Positions 1 through 12,659 of a DNA stretch of 64,000 bases are shown here, in pieces. The notes beneath the pieces are model-generated. The model worked only from the letters and a program-made list of their open reading frames with translations. It was not told where the DNA came from and searched no databases. Numbering within the stretch: position 1 is the stretch's first letter; every line of letters starts with the position of its first letter. Location: the NCBI GenBank assembly GCA_024734555.1, contig JANPWX010000026.1, positions 1,244,783 to 1,308,782 of the forward strand. Reading direction: 5' to 3'. The translations under genes and the position numbers were made by a program. The stretch is from Trochalopteron elliotii (taxonomy: Eukaryota > Chordata > Aves > Passeriformes > Leiothrichidae).

Positions 1-3000
1 GTTACAGACAGAAATCAATTTTAAGAGGATTGCATATTTAAGAGGACTGTAGTTTTGTAGCTCTGACTGTCTCACACTTGAAGTGATCAAGTGTATAAAT
101 GTCTGTAAAGTTTATTTTTAATATGGAATTTGGGACTATTTAAAATATGTTGTAGGTGATTAACATTGAGAAAAATGACAAGAAAGTTTATGCACAGGTG
201 AATACAGCTAACAATCAAAAAGGCAAACAAATCCAGTGACTGACAACATTTACGTGAACTCATCTTGCATTTATAAGATGCTGACTGCCTTTTATGACTC
301 CAGTGAAACTGTTTAATAGCATCAGGAATGTATTTACTTACAAGATGTTTTATAGACCTAGCACAAGAAGTTTAACTCCTGGACAAATTTTAGGTAACAT
401 CAAAATTATTTTGAATCGCTCTAACTTTAAATCTCCTGATGGTTATTCTACGTTATGTAAGTTGTTTTCTTACCTTAACTATCAGCTCTGTCCAAAGTTA
501 AATTGAATGCTTCCTAGTCAGTACATAATTAACTATTTATTAGCTACCATTTTATTCCTTATGTTTTTCTTTTTCTTCTTTTATAGTCTGGGCTATTTAG
601 TAAAGGAGACTTAGAGAGTCATCTGAGTCATCTTTTCCTTTTATCTCCTGTCAGTCCCCTCATAATAATTTTTCAAGCATATTGATCAGATTGAGCCAAC
701 TTGGAAACAGAAATTGTAGTTTTAGAAATACGTTCTACTGCGTTTATCCTAGTTAACAACTTTGCAAAATTAACTATTTAATTAGTATCTCACAGAGAGA
801 AAAGATGATGTCAAGAAGTGCTGCATGTAAGTAATGTCAGGCTAACCTCTATATACATGCTGGCATGTAATTTGGTTTGTCTATTTGGTCTATTCAGCAT
901 ATACTGTGACTATTACCTAGTAGCATGTTATAGGAGACATGGATTTACTGTCAAATATAAGAAAATTTTGCAGCAAGGAAAACTAAAATGTAAAAGCATC
1001 TGAGAGACAGAAGACAGTGAGTAAGCAAGTTTCATTAGGCTGATAGCTCAAAGATCAATCTATACTCTCTATTTTTTATTCTTACTGGATATAACCAATT
1101 GATTGTCATTTCCTCAATTAAAAAAAACATGTAAGTTCATAAAAGACATGGAAGAAAGCAAAGTGGGCCATAAACATTTTTCTGCAGAGAGAGGACTGTC
1201 TTCCACAGAGAGCACCTCAGATGTGGTATAAAGTACTCAGGATTTAAACAGAAAAGTGTCTGAGACATCAAATCTTAACCCTTATGCAAGTAGATATGTG
1301 GACCTTAACACTCATTTTTGTTCATATATCTCAGGACTGAGTCTTGTGGGCTTTGAACACCTGATTCAAATGAGTCATTAGCCAGCAGGGGGTAATATGC
1401 CTGTCTTTCCCCTTTGGCTTCCACCTCTTCCTCGGAGCAACGGGTGACCTGCATGGATGGTTTTCTTACGCACAAAGGGGTGTGAATAACTTTGTTTCCC
1501 TGCAGTGACCAGGAGAGTGCCCAGTGTTTAGAGATATAAGTTCTCATTAACGCGGCTTAATTCTGCCTTCTGACTGATTTATATTAAGTGGAGCTTGGCT
1601 ATATTAAATAAACTTTTTAGAAAGTCATCCCATGTAAGTTTGCATAGAGTGCCTTTGTAATAACATTATATTGTTTATGAAGCATCACCATTATTCTGTG
1701 GTGTTAATGTGTTGTTTGTAGGAGCACTGCTGTGTAAAAACATCTCCAGTCATATGGCATCCTGTGGGGAACAAAACTTTTACAATTCCTTCTTGGGTTT
1801 ACTAGAATTATCCTTGGGGTGGGTGAGGACATTTTGAACTTTTAAAAAACTTTATCTCAGAACAAACAGCAGGAGGCATTCAGAAGATATAATTATTTAA
1901 ACTGGAGTAGTAGAAATGGAAAAAAATGAAAAGAAAGAAGTTATGGGTTCTGTACGTTAGGAGTAATGAGACAAAATTCTGTTCTAAAGTTGCAAATGAT
2001 AGTAGAGAAGAGAGATGTGTATGAGTATTAGTGCAGAATGAGTAGTATTCATCATTTTTCTTTTCTGAAATGACACCAGAAAGAATACTCATTTCACTCC
2101 ATGACAATGGAAGAGATGAGGTCTCTGAACAGATTATGAGACTTCTGTACTCTGTTATGTGCTGTCAGATTTTTATATAGTTAAATCTTAACTCTAGGTG
2201 GGTTAAGAAGCTTTATACTACTGAGTCCCATTACTGTGGATGGTATTGATGAAAAGCAAGCTGTGAAGGAAACTTTTTTACTTTACAGTACAGTATTGCA
2301 CTATATCAGAGACATATGGTGAAGACTTTCCCAATATGGGAAAAATCGAAAGTATACTCAAGCTTAGACAAATTTTTGACTGAAGTTGATGGTCCTCTTC
2401 TGTTTCAGAAATGAATCAAAATTTTATAGTGACAGTGAATTGAGACTTCTCAGAATTGCAATTTGTTCAGAGCCAAGGGGCTTTTTACCTTCAGTAAATT
2501 TTATTGCCTTCAAGTATTTTAAATGTGGGCTGTTTTAGTATCCTGTGCCCTCAGCAAAAATCAGGCTACTGTCTGTTACAGTCTCAACCACTTTACCTGG
2601 TCAATTTTTTCAAGTGAATATCTTCCCATGGAGAATTTTTTTCCAATGAATTTATATTTTCTAATAAAAATCTGTGGTACATTATCTGATTCTTGCTAGA
2701 ACAGTGTTTCCAGTCAGCTTCATTCCATATGATCGTTATTCTCACAGGATGCTTAGCATCAAAATGCTTACTACTGCATTTTAAACTCATCTGTGACCCT
2801 GAAGTGTACTGAATAGTAAAGAAAGCAACTGAGATGACTTTTGTAGTATTTTGTGATTTTATCACATGCGGGAAAACTTGCAGTGGGACTTTAAAATCTG
2901 AAGATAAAGTTCTCTCTAGCAGAAAACTCTATTTGTCCATATCTGTTTGCCAGGATTCTTTATTCCTTAATAATTTAGTTAATTTCCTTTGATTTTATAT

Positions 3001-6000
3001 AATAGTTGACAAAAGCATAAATCCACATAATGATTTGTGTAATGTTATTTATCAGAATGCCTATGAAAAAGAAGAGTTGATTTTTGGACAGAGTTTGGTT
3101 ATTCCTTCATGTTGCTGAATGCAATATATATCTTCATTACAAGTTCAGTTTTGATTTTGTGGAATCACTTGTTATATATTGTGTAGACCTGATACATAAG
3201 ATTCCTTGCAAACAAAGGGTGAGGACAGCTGTAGTACAGCAAAATATTTTTTACATGACAGGTTGACTTTCCCTTATGAAATATTTAGCTTTACTAATAC
3301 AGATGTACTTGAGCCTTTTTAAATAACACATTTTATTCTTCCTCACCTTTTTAGTTACTTCTCTTTTTACATCAGTTTCTTATACTCTTTTTTCATATTG
3401 AGAAATTGCTAATTTTATTAACAATTACTCTAAAGGTGACTTCTTATGCATAGAATTGTTCACAGGATTATCATACCATGTATGTGGGAACATGATAAAA
3501 AAGAATTAGCAATACCTTGTAGACAATTTACAACTACTTTACTTCAGTTTTAATCTTTAGGTATTTACATTTAATCTTTAGGTACCTTTGGCATGTTGCT
3601 CACTTGAAGGCTGAATAAAAACCATTATTATTCAAGATTGGATTTGCCTGATGAATATACAAACCAATAAAATTTGGTGAAATATGATGTTTCCTCCCTT
3701 CTGGTTTATCTATGAGTATTTGTCAAGTACTGTCAAAAACAGTTGACTTAATGAGGAAAAGACCCTAATGTGCAAAGAATAATTTAGATATTACAGGGGG
3801 ATTGAGATTGAGTGTTTTTTAATGCTAAAATATCGCTTAACTTTTTTTTTTTTTTTAAGTTTTGTTACATCACAAAGATACATACAGCAGCATTTTATAT
3901 CCAAACAAAAAGTGTTGGAATTCTGGACTCAATAATTAAACATGAAAAGATTTTAGATCTTCTCTGTAGTGACAGAAGTACCGGATTTTTTTGAAGTGCC
4001 TTTGATATGCCCATGAGTCCATTTGTATCATTTAGTCTAATATTTTGATTTCAGAATGATGATTTAATTAGGATGAACTTTGGATCAAAATTTGAATGCT
4101 GTTTGTGAAAAGAAGGTGAACTGGGTTTGCAGTAGGAGTATATGAAGTGGTGGATGCACCCTCCTTTTGGACAGTCCTTGTATCTCACACAAGAGATTTT
4201 TCAGGGAGAATTTTGGCAACCGACTGACTTTTCTTCTTGAACTGGAATAGATGAGGCACCTTCCCCATATTTGTGCCCATTTCATAGAAACAAAGATAGC
4301 CATGAAAAATCTGCTCACTGCTTCTTGAAGGGATCTTTGTGTTCTGTGTATTTAAGATTGTCTTTATTCTCAGGAGCTTTTTAATGATCAGTGGTTTGTG
4401 CTTTGTCCATGTTAACTGTTGACATTAATGTGGTCTGGATGTTGTTTTGCAGTTTTTCTTTTGGTCCCTCAGCAATATTCTATTTAAAAAGGAAACCGAA
4501 TCTGGTTGCAACTTAAACATATACATATACAGTTTGAAATTGGAGTTTTGTACAGAGAGGTAGTAATTTTTGTTAAGCTTGAATGTTTCCTCTTCTCTAT
4601 GAACAGATAATTTGATTCATCTCCAGATCATCTGCTCATTCTGAAGCTAGTCTTCTTTCGAAGAAATCCATAAGCATACTGCTTTGTTGCACACCACTTT
4701 TTAGTTTTTAGAGTTGTGATAGCTTGTTTCTCATCTTCATACACATGATGTTTACAAATTACTCATTTCTCACATAACAGGAATACAAAACATATTTCAA
4801 AATTCATCCTGTCATGGATTGTTTGTAAAAGTATAAGTTAGGTTGGCCTAGGTGGACTCAAATAGAAGCACGACTTTCTGTCACAACTTCCAGAATCGCT
4901 TAATAACCGTTTTCATTATTGTTCTACCAGAGAGCTAAAAAGAAATAAATACAGAATAATAAAGCTAGCTGCCAAAGCTTTTCACATTGAGCAATCTTTG
5001 ATTGACTAAGCATAAAGGTGTAGGTGTTTGTAAATTGTGAATCTCAAGGAGAGAGAATTTTCTTTTCTCTGTCTTTGGAACAAATGAGAACATAGTAGAA
5101 AGGGAAGAAAGTTTTTGGAGGGAGAAAAAAAGGAAATGCTAGGCCAGAACACCTCATTTCCCCCTAAAGACCCACAATCTATTTTTTCAGCTATAAGAAT
5201 GGGTGAGATTCACAGCAATAAAGCAGCTTTTTCTTGAGGAATGAGAGGGAAATAATTTCTTTTTACCCCGCTACATCTCCATTTTATTTTTCAGAAAGTA
5301 TAGCAGTATTAGAAAAAGCAATCAGAGAGTTCCAGAAAAACATCTGTCTTTTTCCACTACAGAGAAGAATGCAAGTGTCCTTTGCTCTTTATGCTTCCCT
5401 GTTTTAAGGACAAGCCATGTGTATTATATGGTAACAGTCTTGAAAAATAGCTGTCAATAACAGCTCTTTTCACCTCATGTACTTTCCTTTGTTTTCTCTT
5501 CTTCAGAATTACACGCACTGCTATATGTTTTGTACCCAGAACACAGTGCATGTCAATATTTCATAAATTCAGCTGTGTAATAGCTTGGAATTCACAGTTT
5601 ATAAAACAGTTAGATGTGTATACTAAGATAGGGATACAGAGGTATTTGCCTGATGGTAGATGTTATCAGACCTATTCATAAAAAACTTTTTTTCAGTTTA
5701 GCCTCAGATTTTGTTGATGTTTATCCTTGAAAGTCTGTGTCAGCACCAGCGTTAAAGTAAATCTAGTTATTAATACTATTTGAGTTCATTTTCTGAGACA
5801 TTATATAAGATGAATTATACATTATTTTATGCATACTTGCAATGCTGTCTTTTAGAATTTAGATTTCATTTTATTTCATTTCATAGTTTTATTTAACACT
5901 TGAATTGTCATGGCCTTGGGGTGTTCTACTATTTTTTACTTCAGCTTAGGGTCTATAAACCTTCTATTTTCCTCCCATTTTTTCACAGGCCTGTTGCAGT

Positions 6001-6469
6001 TAGCCTTTCTGCTTTGTTTTTATATCTGTTCTTCAGGGAAACTACTCTTTCAACAAGATTGTTTCAGAATAGTTCAACAATAGTAACAGAAAAATAAACA
6101 GTGAGTTTGTTTAGATTACTATTTTCTCTTATTCTAGAGGGACTGTAGAAATGATAGTCTTTTTGCACTTTCCAGTCCTAGTCACTAGTGTTTCTTTTAA
6201 GAACTACCATGCTTAAGGGAATTCATCTTGCTTACAAAATTTCATGATCTCAAGAAACAATTCCTCCTGCTATCTCCAAATCTCTTATGGTTACCTTTCT
6301 TTTTCTTTCTTAGTGTAGGAATTCAGGTTATTCAAGGCCCAGAATTTATACCTGAATAAATGCTAAATTGGATTTTCATGGAATATGTTAGGGAAGTTAT
6401 GTAAAATGAGGCTCTTGTGGAGAAGTAGTAAAGAACACACACATCCTTGCTTTACTTTACACTGGAAAA

Positions 6470-6494
6470 TTTATTTATTTATTTATTTATTTAT
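6470..6494. repeat. (TTTA)n microsatellite
   Basis: About six uninterrupted TTTA units, followed by a short TATATATG run. A simple tetranucleotide repeat in intron, likely length-polymorphic. Confidence 0.9.
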
Positions 6495-6561
6495 ATATGT
6501 ACTAAAGCAAAAAAAACCTATTGTTTAATACAAGGCTTCTGGATTTTTTTTCTTTTTGTTT

Positions 6562-6606
6562 TGAAAACTAGTTACCTTTCAGAAGTTGAAACTAGTTATC
6601 TTTCAG
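6562..6606. repeat. 24-bp tandem duplication
   Basis: Two adjacent copies with a 24-bp period share the core AAACTAGTTAYCTTTCAG and differ at one position in it (C versus T). It looks like a local slippage or duplication event. Confidence 0.8.
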
Positions 6607-7106
6607 TATTTTCTGCATGATCACTGAATGCTTAAATCAAGTCCACACACAACCTTTGAATAACACAAACCAAAGTGGAGAGTTCAATTGATGTCTAGAA
6701 CAAATAAATGTTTAAAATAACAGCAGGTTAAAATATGAATGGTTGATGTTTTTGTCTTCAATTATTCAATCTTTCTTATATTTAAGTTATTGGCAAAGAA
6801 ATGCTATGTTAAGGATATTCTTACCATTGGAAACATTTCCAATAACTTGGTATTGAACACAAGTCATGGTCGACATGCAGATTATGACCACATTTGAGAT
6901 TGTAACACAGACATGTCTTTTTTACAAATGCTTTGGCCGTGTCAAGTAAACAAATGGAACCTGAAGATCTACTATTTTTTAGCTATGTTTTGTGTATTTC
7001 CTTATATGCGAGCTTAGGAACCAAAATCCCATGCTTAAGATTTCCTGTTAATTTTTTTCCTGTGTTTGTGTCTTCCATCAAATCTGAGTTCATGACTGGA
7101 GAACTG

Positions 7107-8131
7107 GCTTCTCATGGCTTGGACAGGCATACTCTTCACTGGGTAACAAACTGTATGGATGGCCAGGCCTGGGGAGTGGTGGTGAATGGAGTTGCATCCA
7201 GCTGGTGGATAGGTTGCTAGTGGGATTCCCCAGAGCTCAGTATTTGGCTCATACCTATTTAGTATCTTTACTGATGATCTAGACAAGAGCACTGAGTACA
7301 CTCTCAGTCAGTTTGCAGATGATACCAAGGCAGGTGCGAGTGTTGATCTGCTGGAGGGCAGGAAGCCTCCACAGAGGCCAGTTGTATGGGCCAAGACTCA
7401 AAAAGGCCAAGTGCTGGGTCCTGTGCTTGTGTCACAACAGCCCCATGCAGTGCTACATGCTTGTGGCAGAATGGCTGTAAAAATACCCAGGAGAAAAGGA
7501 CCTGGGGATGCTGGTTGACCACCAGCTAAACACCAGTCAGTGTGTGCCCAGGTGGCCAAGAAGGCCAATGGCATCCTGGCCTGTATTAGCAATGGTGTGA
7601 CCAGCAGGACCAGGGCAGTGATTGTCCCCCAGGACTCAGAACTGGTAAGGTCACACTTCAAATCCTGTGTTTAGCTTTGAGCCCCTCACTACAAGAAAGA
7701 CTTTGAGGTTCTGCACTATCTCCAGAAAAAGGTGATGGAGCTTAAGTCTGATGAGAACTGCTGAGGGAGTTTGGGTTGTTTAGCCTGGAGAAAAGGAGGT
7801 TCAGAGGGACCTTATTGCTCCCTACAGCTGCCTGAAAGAATGTTGTAAGTGGGGATTGGTTTCTTCCAAGAAAAAAGCAATAGGTAAAGAGGAAAAGGCT
7901 TCAAGTTGCATTGATGTGTGTGTTAGATTGGATTATGGGAAAAATTACTTCACTGAAAGAGTGGTCATTGGAACAAGCTGTCCAGTGAAGCAGTAGAGTC
8001 ACCGTATTTGAAAGTGTTCAAAAAAAATGTAGATGTGCCATCTGAGGACATGGTTTGTTGGTGAAGATGGCACTGCAGGGTTAACAGTTAAGACTCGTCT
8101 TTTCTAGCCTTAATGATTCAATGGTTCTATG
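7107..8131 (+). mobile_element. CR1 LINE fragment, 5'-truncated, with decayed reverse-transcriptase ORF
   Basis: This is the 3' kilobase of a CR1 non-LTR retrotransposon in the same orientation as FSTL5. Near the left end the + strand encodes WGVVVNGVAS, the CR1 motif before the RT catalytic block. At about 7270-7370 it reads [20 protein letters not shown] followed by a VDLLEGRK stretch; FADD is the metal-binding RT active-site motif. Further right come pieces such as [13 protein letters not shown] (about 7550-7590) and APHYKKD (about 7680-7700). The right end has the CR1 tail, with CCTTAATGATTC followed by GGTTCTATG. Stops and frameshifts split the ORF many times, so it is dead. It starts inside ORF2, the usual 5' truncation of CR1. 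It sits inside an FSTL5 intron about 12.6 kb upstream of the exon. Confidence 0.92.
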
Positions 8132-11100
8132 CCAAAGTGATTTTTAACAGCATTACAATGACTGTTTTTTCTAAGCCGGTGATTATCCCCCTAGAAGTCT
8201 AAACTGAACTGAAGATTCTTCCTCCGTCTCACATATTGTAATAAAGGATGTAAATTAAAGGTAGCCAGAATTATCTTAAATATGAATGGAGATGTGAGAT
8301 AGGAGTATGGCCATTGCTGATGACCATTAGATTCTAGGGACTGAACTGAAAAATGGGAAAAAAAAAAAAGTGATACTTTATTTATCTGCTGTTTCCAATG
8401 GTGTGTATTGTCTTTTAAGGTGTCTGTTAGATATTGTTATTAGACTGCATATTATTTTAAAATAAAAGGCACTAAATAATCCCTGAGAAATTGTCAAGAA
8501 AGGTATTTCCTTTTTATTAAGACACAATATTAATAGATAATAATGTTAGAAAAATCACTCTACCTACTACAAGCTTTTTGTCAGTTGTTTTGTTAAATAT
8601 TTGTTCAGTATGACAGCATGACTTCTCATTTTTACAGTACTCAAGTTTAGCAAATGCTAAAATAAAATGGTAAATAGTCCACTTAGAGGAGGGGAAAAAA
8701 GCAGCTGAAACAAACCAAATAAAACCCAGACCTTGAAAGTCTAAAGAGTTTAGTCATTAGCACTTGGAATGCTTTCTGTGTTAGCTGCAGGAATTTCACG
8801 GTACTGACACAACTTCAGATGGTGCACTTAACACCTTGCTAAATCATTTGCACATTTTTATCTGTTTCAGCTGGCATCATCGCCTTGGAAATCTTCAGTT
8901 TCTCTTTTATCATAGCACACAGGTATCAAGTTACAGGAAAGTGTGCCTCTTTCTGAAAAAAACAGTTTGACTTGTCTACAATGCAGAATCCTCAGATTTT
9001 TTTTTTCCTTACTGAGTTAATTTGTGGTGCTCTTGTGGTATCCCTGTGAGTGGAATATTACTGTCAAGATTTCTGGCTATTCAAAAAAGTTCTTTAACAA
9101 GGGAAACGTGGGAAGGAAAGTCAAATAATTCTTATGGGGATGAGGAAGATAGAAGATCAGTACCTGTACATTGTCAAGTATACATGCCCAGACAAAATCA
9201 CTCCAATAAAGTTATGTTGAAAAAAAAAAGTAGGCCATGTATATTGATGAATATTGTTTAAACTATCTATTAAATTCAGGAGGAAAATTAAAAAGAACTG
9301 TAAAGGAAATATGTACCATTCTTTCAAGGTACTGGGCTTCTCACCTCTTTTTCAAAAAAGGTGCGAGAGCTGCAGAAAGCATTTCAAGTACATTATCCAT
9401 AATTTTTCTGTTTTCTAGAAATTGTAGTGCTAACAGAATTTTGTGATGTGTAGCAATGCTGTTAAAATGTCTTTTAGCTTTAGTTGAACATTGAAAAAGT
9501 GATGCAGGTTAAATTCTGTATGAAATAAAGAAGAGGTTTAAAGACTCGACAAGAAGTTTTTCTTAACCAGTATGACTGGAAGTACACTAATGCTCAAATT
9601 CTTCAGAAGTAGCAATAGCAGTTTATGGATTAAACTGCTTTTAAAGTAATTCCTATTCCTACTTGTACTTTTTTTTTTTCTCTAGACTGTAATACTGTAC
9701 CACTTCATCTGCATACAAAATGAAATTTTGTATGAGTGAAATTAAATAGTAAAATAAGCTGCCATGACTTAAAATGGATTATGTGAATGTTACCTTACAA
9801 TGTAGCATTGAAAAGAAAATCATGCAGTTATAATTCAGTCATGCTTGTGCGCAAGGATAAATGTAGAGTGTCAACAGATAACTGTTTTATGGCAAACAAA
9901 GTCAGTTATCTGGGTCATTACCGCAACTTCGAACTAATGAGTCATTTCACACAGATCTCAGATAGGTTTGTTTGATAGTTTTCAAAATGCTGCAAAGGCA
10001 GCCTTTAAGAACAGAGGAAAATATATTGTGGATTATAATTTCAGTCATTCAACTAAACCGTTTATGAGTAAAACAATTGTAAAAATTTAGTTAGAAAGGC
10101 ATTGCTACTTTCAAAGGATTTGTGATGAAATATTTATTTCTGCTTCAATTAATAATTTAGGGTTGCCAAACATAAACAGGCTTTGGTGACCTGAAATGAC
10201 TTTTAGTTCAGTTAGATTAAAAAAAAAAATAGTAGCTCAAAATAGTTGTTCCCATGGCAGAGTTTATTTCTCTAGTTAAAAGAGTAAATTTATATCTGTG
10301 TGTCTCATCTTGTAAATTTCTTGAAATTTCATAAGAAGGTAAGACATGTAGCAAACTTTTTGGGTTTACTAATGGGTGTGAAAGTTAGTATTGCTTTTAG
10401 AAACTGCATATACCACAAATATTATAGCAGGATTTTAATTTTCATTCATTTGAAACATTTCTGCACTTCAGTAGCTAAACCACTGAAACAAGATGGGGAT
10501 TTGGTAGCCGTGGTGACCATAGGTTTCAGTTTAACTTTCTGCCATTTTCTGGTGGGAAGAAATATGACAGGTGTGTGGAAGTCATGCATCACTAGAAATG
10601 TTCTTGTAGACAGCACTCTATTGAATAGTAGTTTAAAATTATATTTTATTTTTTTATACAATTAGTTTTGTAGCTTGTATTTCTTAAATGCTTAAGGATC
10701 GTCTATTACTATAGCCCTAGATTAATTCTTATGTAGAATGCTGGTGGGTTTTATCTAATTCTAATATTAATCTATGAAAAAAGTAGTATTTTTTCCCATC
10801 TTTAGAAGGGCAATTTGTCACTAGACAGAAGTTGTATCAACTAATACAAAATACATGACAGTGGAAATATCTGACTAGATTTTTTTCTTTCTGTTGAAAG
10901 CTAAATGCTTTCTCATTCGTAAAGATATATACGAGTTTCTCATAAGATTGATTTTCCATGAAGTTGGTGGTAGGAGTGTTTGTATTTTGACTTCAGTTTG
11001 CTTTTACATATTTATTGGAAGAGAATAATCGATACTATAGCAAACTATTTCTATAAACAGTACTGGATATAAACTTGCAACTGTGTTACTCAGGTTTAGC

Positions 11101-12390
11101 AGGAAAACTATACTTTATTCTTTTTTTTTTTTTTTTCCCCAGGAATTATATTTCACAGAAAATATCTTTAGTCCAAGCACCAAAAAAAATTCCAACAGTC
11201 ACATTGCTTGACTGAATCATCTCACTCAAGCATTATTTTCTGTGAAAGTAATCACTTATATATTTATTTGAGTGGACATCTCTGCTTTAGCAGGTATTTT
11301 TTTGATAGACATACATCGATGTAAAAATAATTCTAAATGGACTGTTCATGTAGACTATTCTCATATGTCAAGACAAACATTTTTTGATACTTCACTTTTT
11401 CATATATTTTTTTCTTTTCATAGAGCAATATTCTCTTCTGAGGAATAGCATTCTACCTGTGTCAATACTGCCTAGCTTTTAGTGTGATTTTTCATATTTC
11501 TAGATATTTTGGGTTAATCCTAACATCTTTAGAAAAAAAATTGCTGAATATATGGAGCACATTGGATCAGTGTGCTCTGAAAAAAAAAATAGGAGGCGTA
11601 TACACAGTGCATGGGGCTCTGCATCACTTTTAGCTTACTTAAAGTGGCAAAGTTAACTCAGGAAAGTTCAAACATAATTAAAGTTATTTTCTTCTAGCAA
11701 AATCCAGAGGGTAATATTATTTATGGAAACATTATTTTCAAAACTCCCTCTTATTGTCTCTAAAATATTTACCTTTTGTTGGTTGTGTTTTTGGGATTTT
11801 TGGGGGTTTTTGTGTTTTTTTGGGGTCTGTTGGTGTTTTGTTTTTTTCATTTCAGAAAGCCGAACATGGGTCATTGGTGTCAAAGTTTGCTAGCAAAGTG
11901 TCTCTGAGAGCTATACTCATATATACAAGTGTGTAGTGTTTTGCTGTTCTTTCTGAAGGGCTTGTAAATATCATATCTCACGTTAATAATCTTTACACCA
12001 TTAAATTTCATGTATTTATGTTTCACACATGTAAAGGACATGGAAATTATTAGTATCTTACTGCTTTTGTAGAAGAAATTGAATCAGAAATTCCATATAA
12101 CAAAAAATATTCTGATATTCATCTAAATATATTTTTTTCTAGGAAGTGCCACTGATCAACAGTTTAGATTACAACACACACACCCATATGCCCTTTGCTG
12201 GATTATTAATGCCTGAAAATCTGGAGCCTCAAAGCTCCCACAGTGTTCCTGTACTGGGTTTTTCTGTCATGAAATCAGCCCATGTAATACTCTCAGTGGT
12301 GACCATGGTAGTGCTGAGTTTTAGACATCACTGAACATTCTTGAATAGTATAAAGGCCATTTCTGTTTCCACTTTGCCCCTCTGAAAGCA
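8132..12390 (+). other. FSTL5: FSTL5 intron sequence, no gene seen
   Basis: Unique AT-rich sequence with T-tracts (for example about 11121-11136) and a T/G-rich patch at 11780-11850. Short open frames, including one of 121 codons at 10300-10665, have no recognisable domain and no exon-like boundaries. Confidence 0.65.
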
Positions 12391-12414
12391 GGAAATTGGG
12401 AGAAGACAAACTGG

Positions 12415-12600
12415 CCAAAGGGGCATCCCACTCCATAAAACATTCTGCTCCGTGGGCAAAAGGAGGAAGACAGGATGGGGTGGGAGGGATATTGGGGGTT
12501 AAGACATGGCCCTGTTACTTCTGTTGTTTTCCAGAAGATGGGGGAGGAGCATTTGCCTGCCAGTGGAAGTTAGTGAGTAAATTCCTTGCTGAGTTCCTTC
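12415..12600 (+). mobile_element. Decayed LTR-like fragment of an avian endogenous retrovirus
   Basis: The block resembles the 3' half of a common avian ERV long terminal repeat. Seen: a CATCCCACTCCATAAAACATTCTGCTC-like stretch (12423-12450), a purine/G-rich middle, then a stretch at about 12526-12597 with GAAGATGG, GCATTTGCCTGCC, GTGGAAG and AAATTCCTTGCT in the order I associate with these LTRs. No internal viral genes, primer-binding site or paired second LTR are visible, so this would be a solo LTR or a piece of one. Its ends and any target duplication cannot be defined by eye. The assignment rests on remembered resemblance. Confidence 0.45.
12477..12498 (+). other. Canonical G-quadruplex motif
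   Basis: Four G-runs of 4, 3, 3 and 5 are separated by loops of 1, 1 and 5 nt. This fits the G3+N1-7 rule with very short loops, which favours a stable parallel quadruplex. It is on the strand that matches FSTL5 pre-mRNA and lies inside the LTR-like fragment. Confidence 0.8.
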
Positions 12601-12659
12601 TGAATTCCAGTGACAGTCAGCAAATGACTGGGTGGGCAGTTACCTAGCATCCAGGGTCA

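Larger units (their letters stand above)
1..7106 (+). other. FSTL5: FSTL5 intron sequence, upstream part, no gene seen
   Basis: AT-rich sequence with only short chance reading frames. No exon of FSTL5 or of any other gene could be recognised on either strand. It holds T-tracts (for example 3841-3857), a (TTTA)n microsatellite near 6470 and a 24-bp tandem duplication near 6562. It is assigned to the intron because the gene's exon lies downstream on the + strand; the start of the intron is not visible. Confidence 0.7.

Noticed and set aside
6933..7661. Several overlapping frames near 7-7.7 kb as genes
   Set aside because: They lie in or next to the decayed CR1 element. Only the + strand CR1 register makes sense, and it is broken.
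9206..9229. AATAAA followed by an A-tract as a processed retrocopy end
   Set aside because: The A run is only about ten long, which is ordinary in this sequence, and nothing upstream resembles a known transcript.
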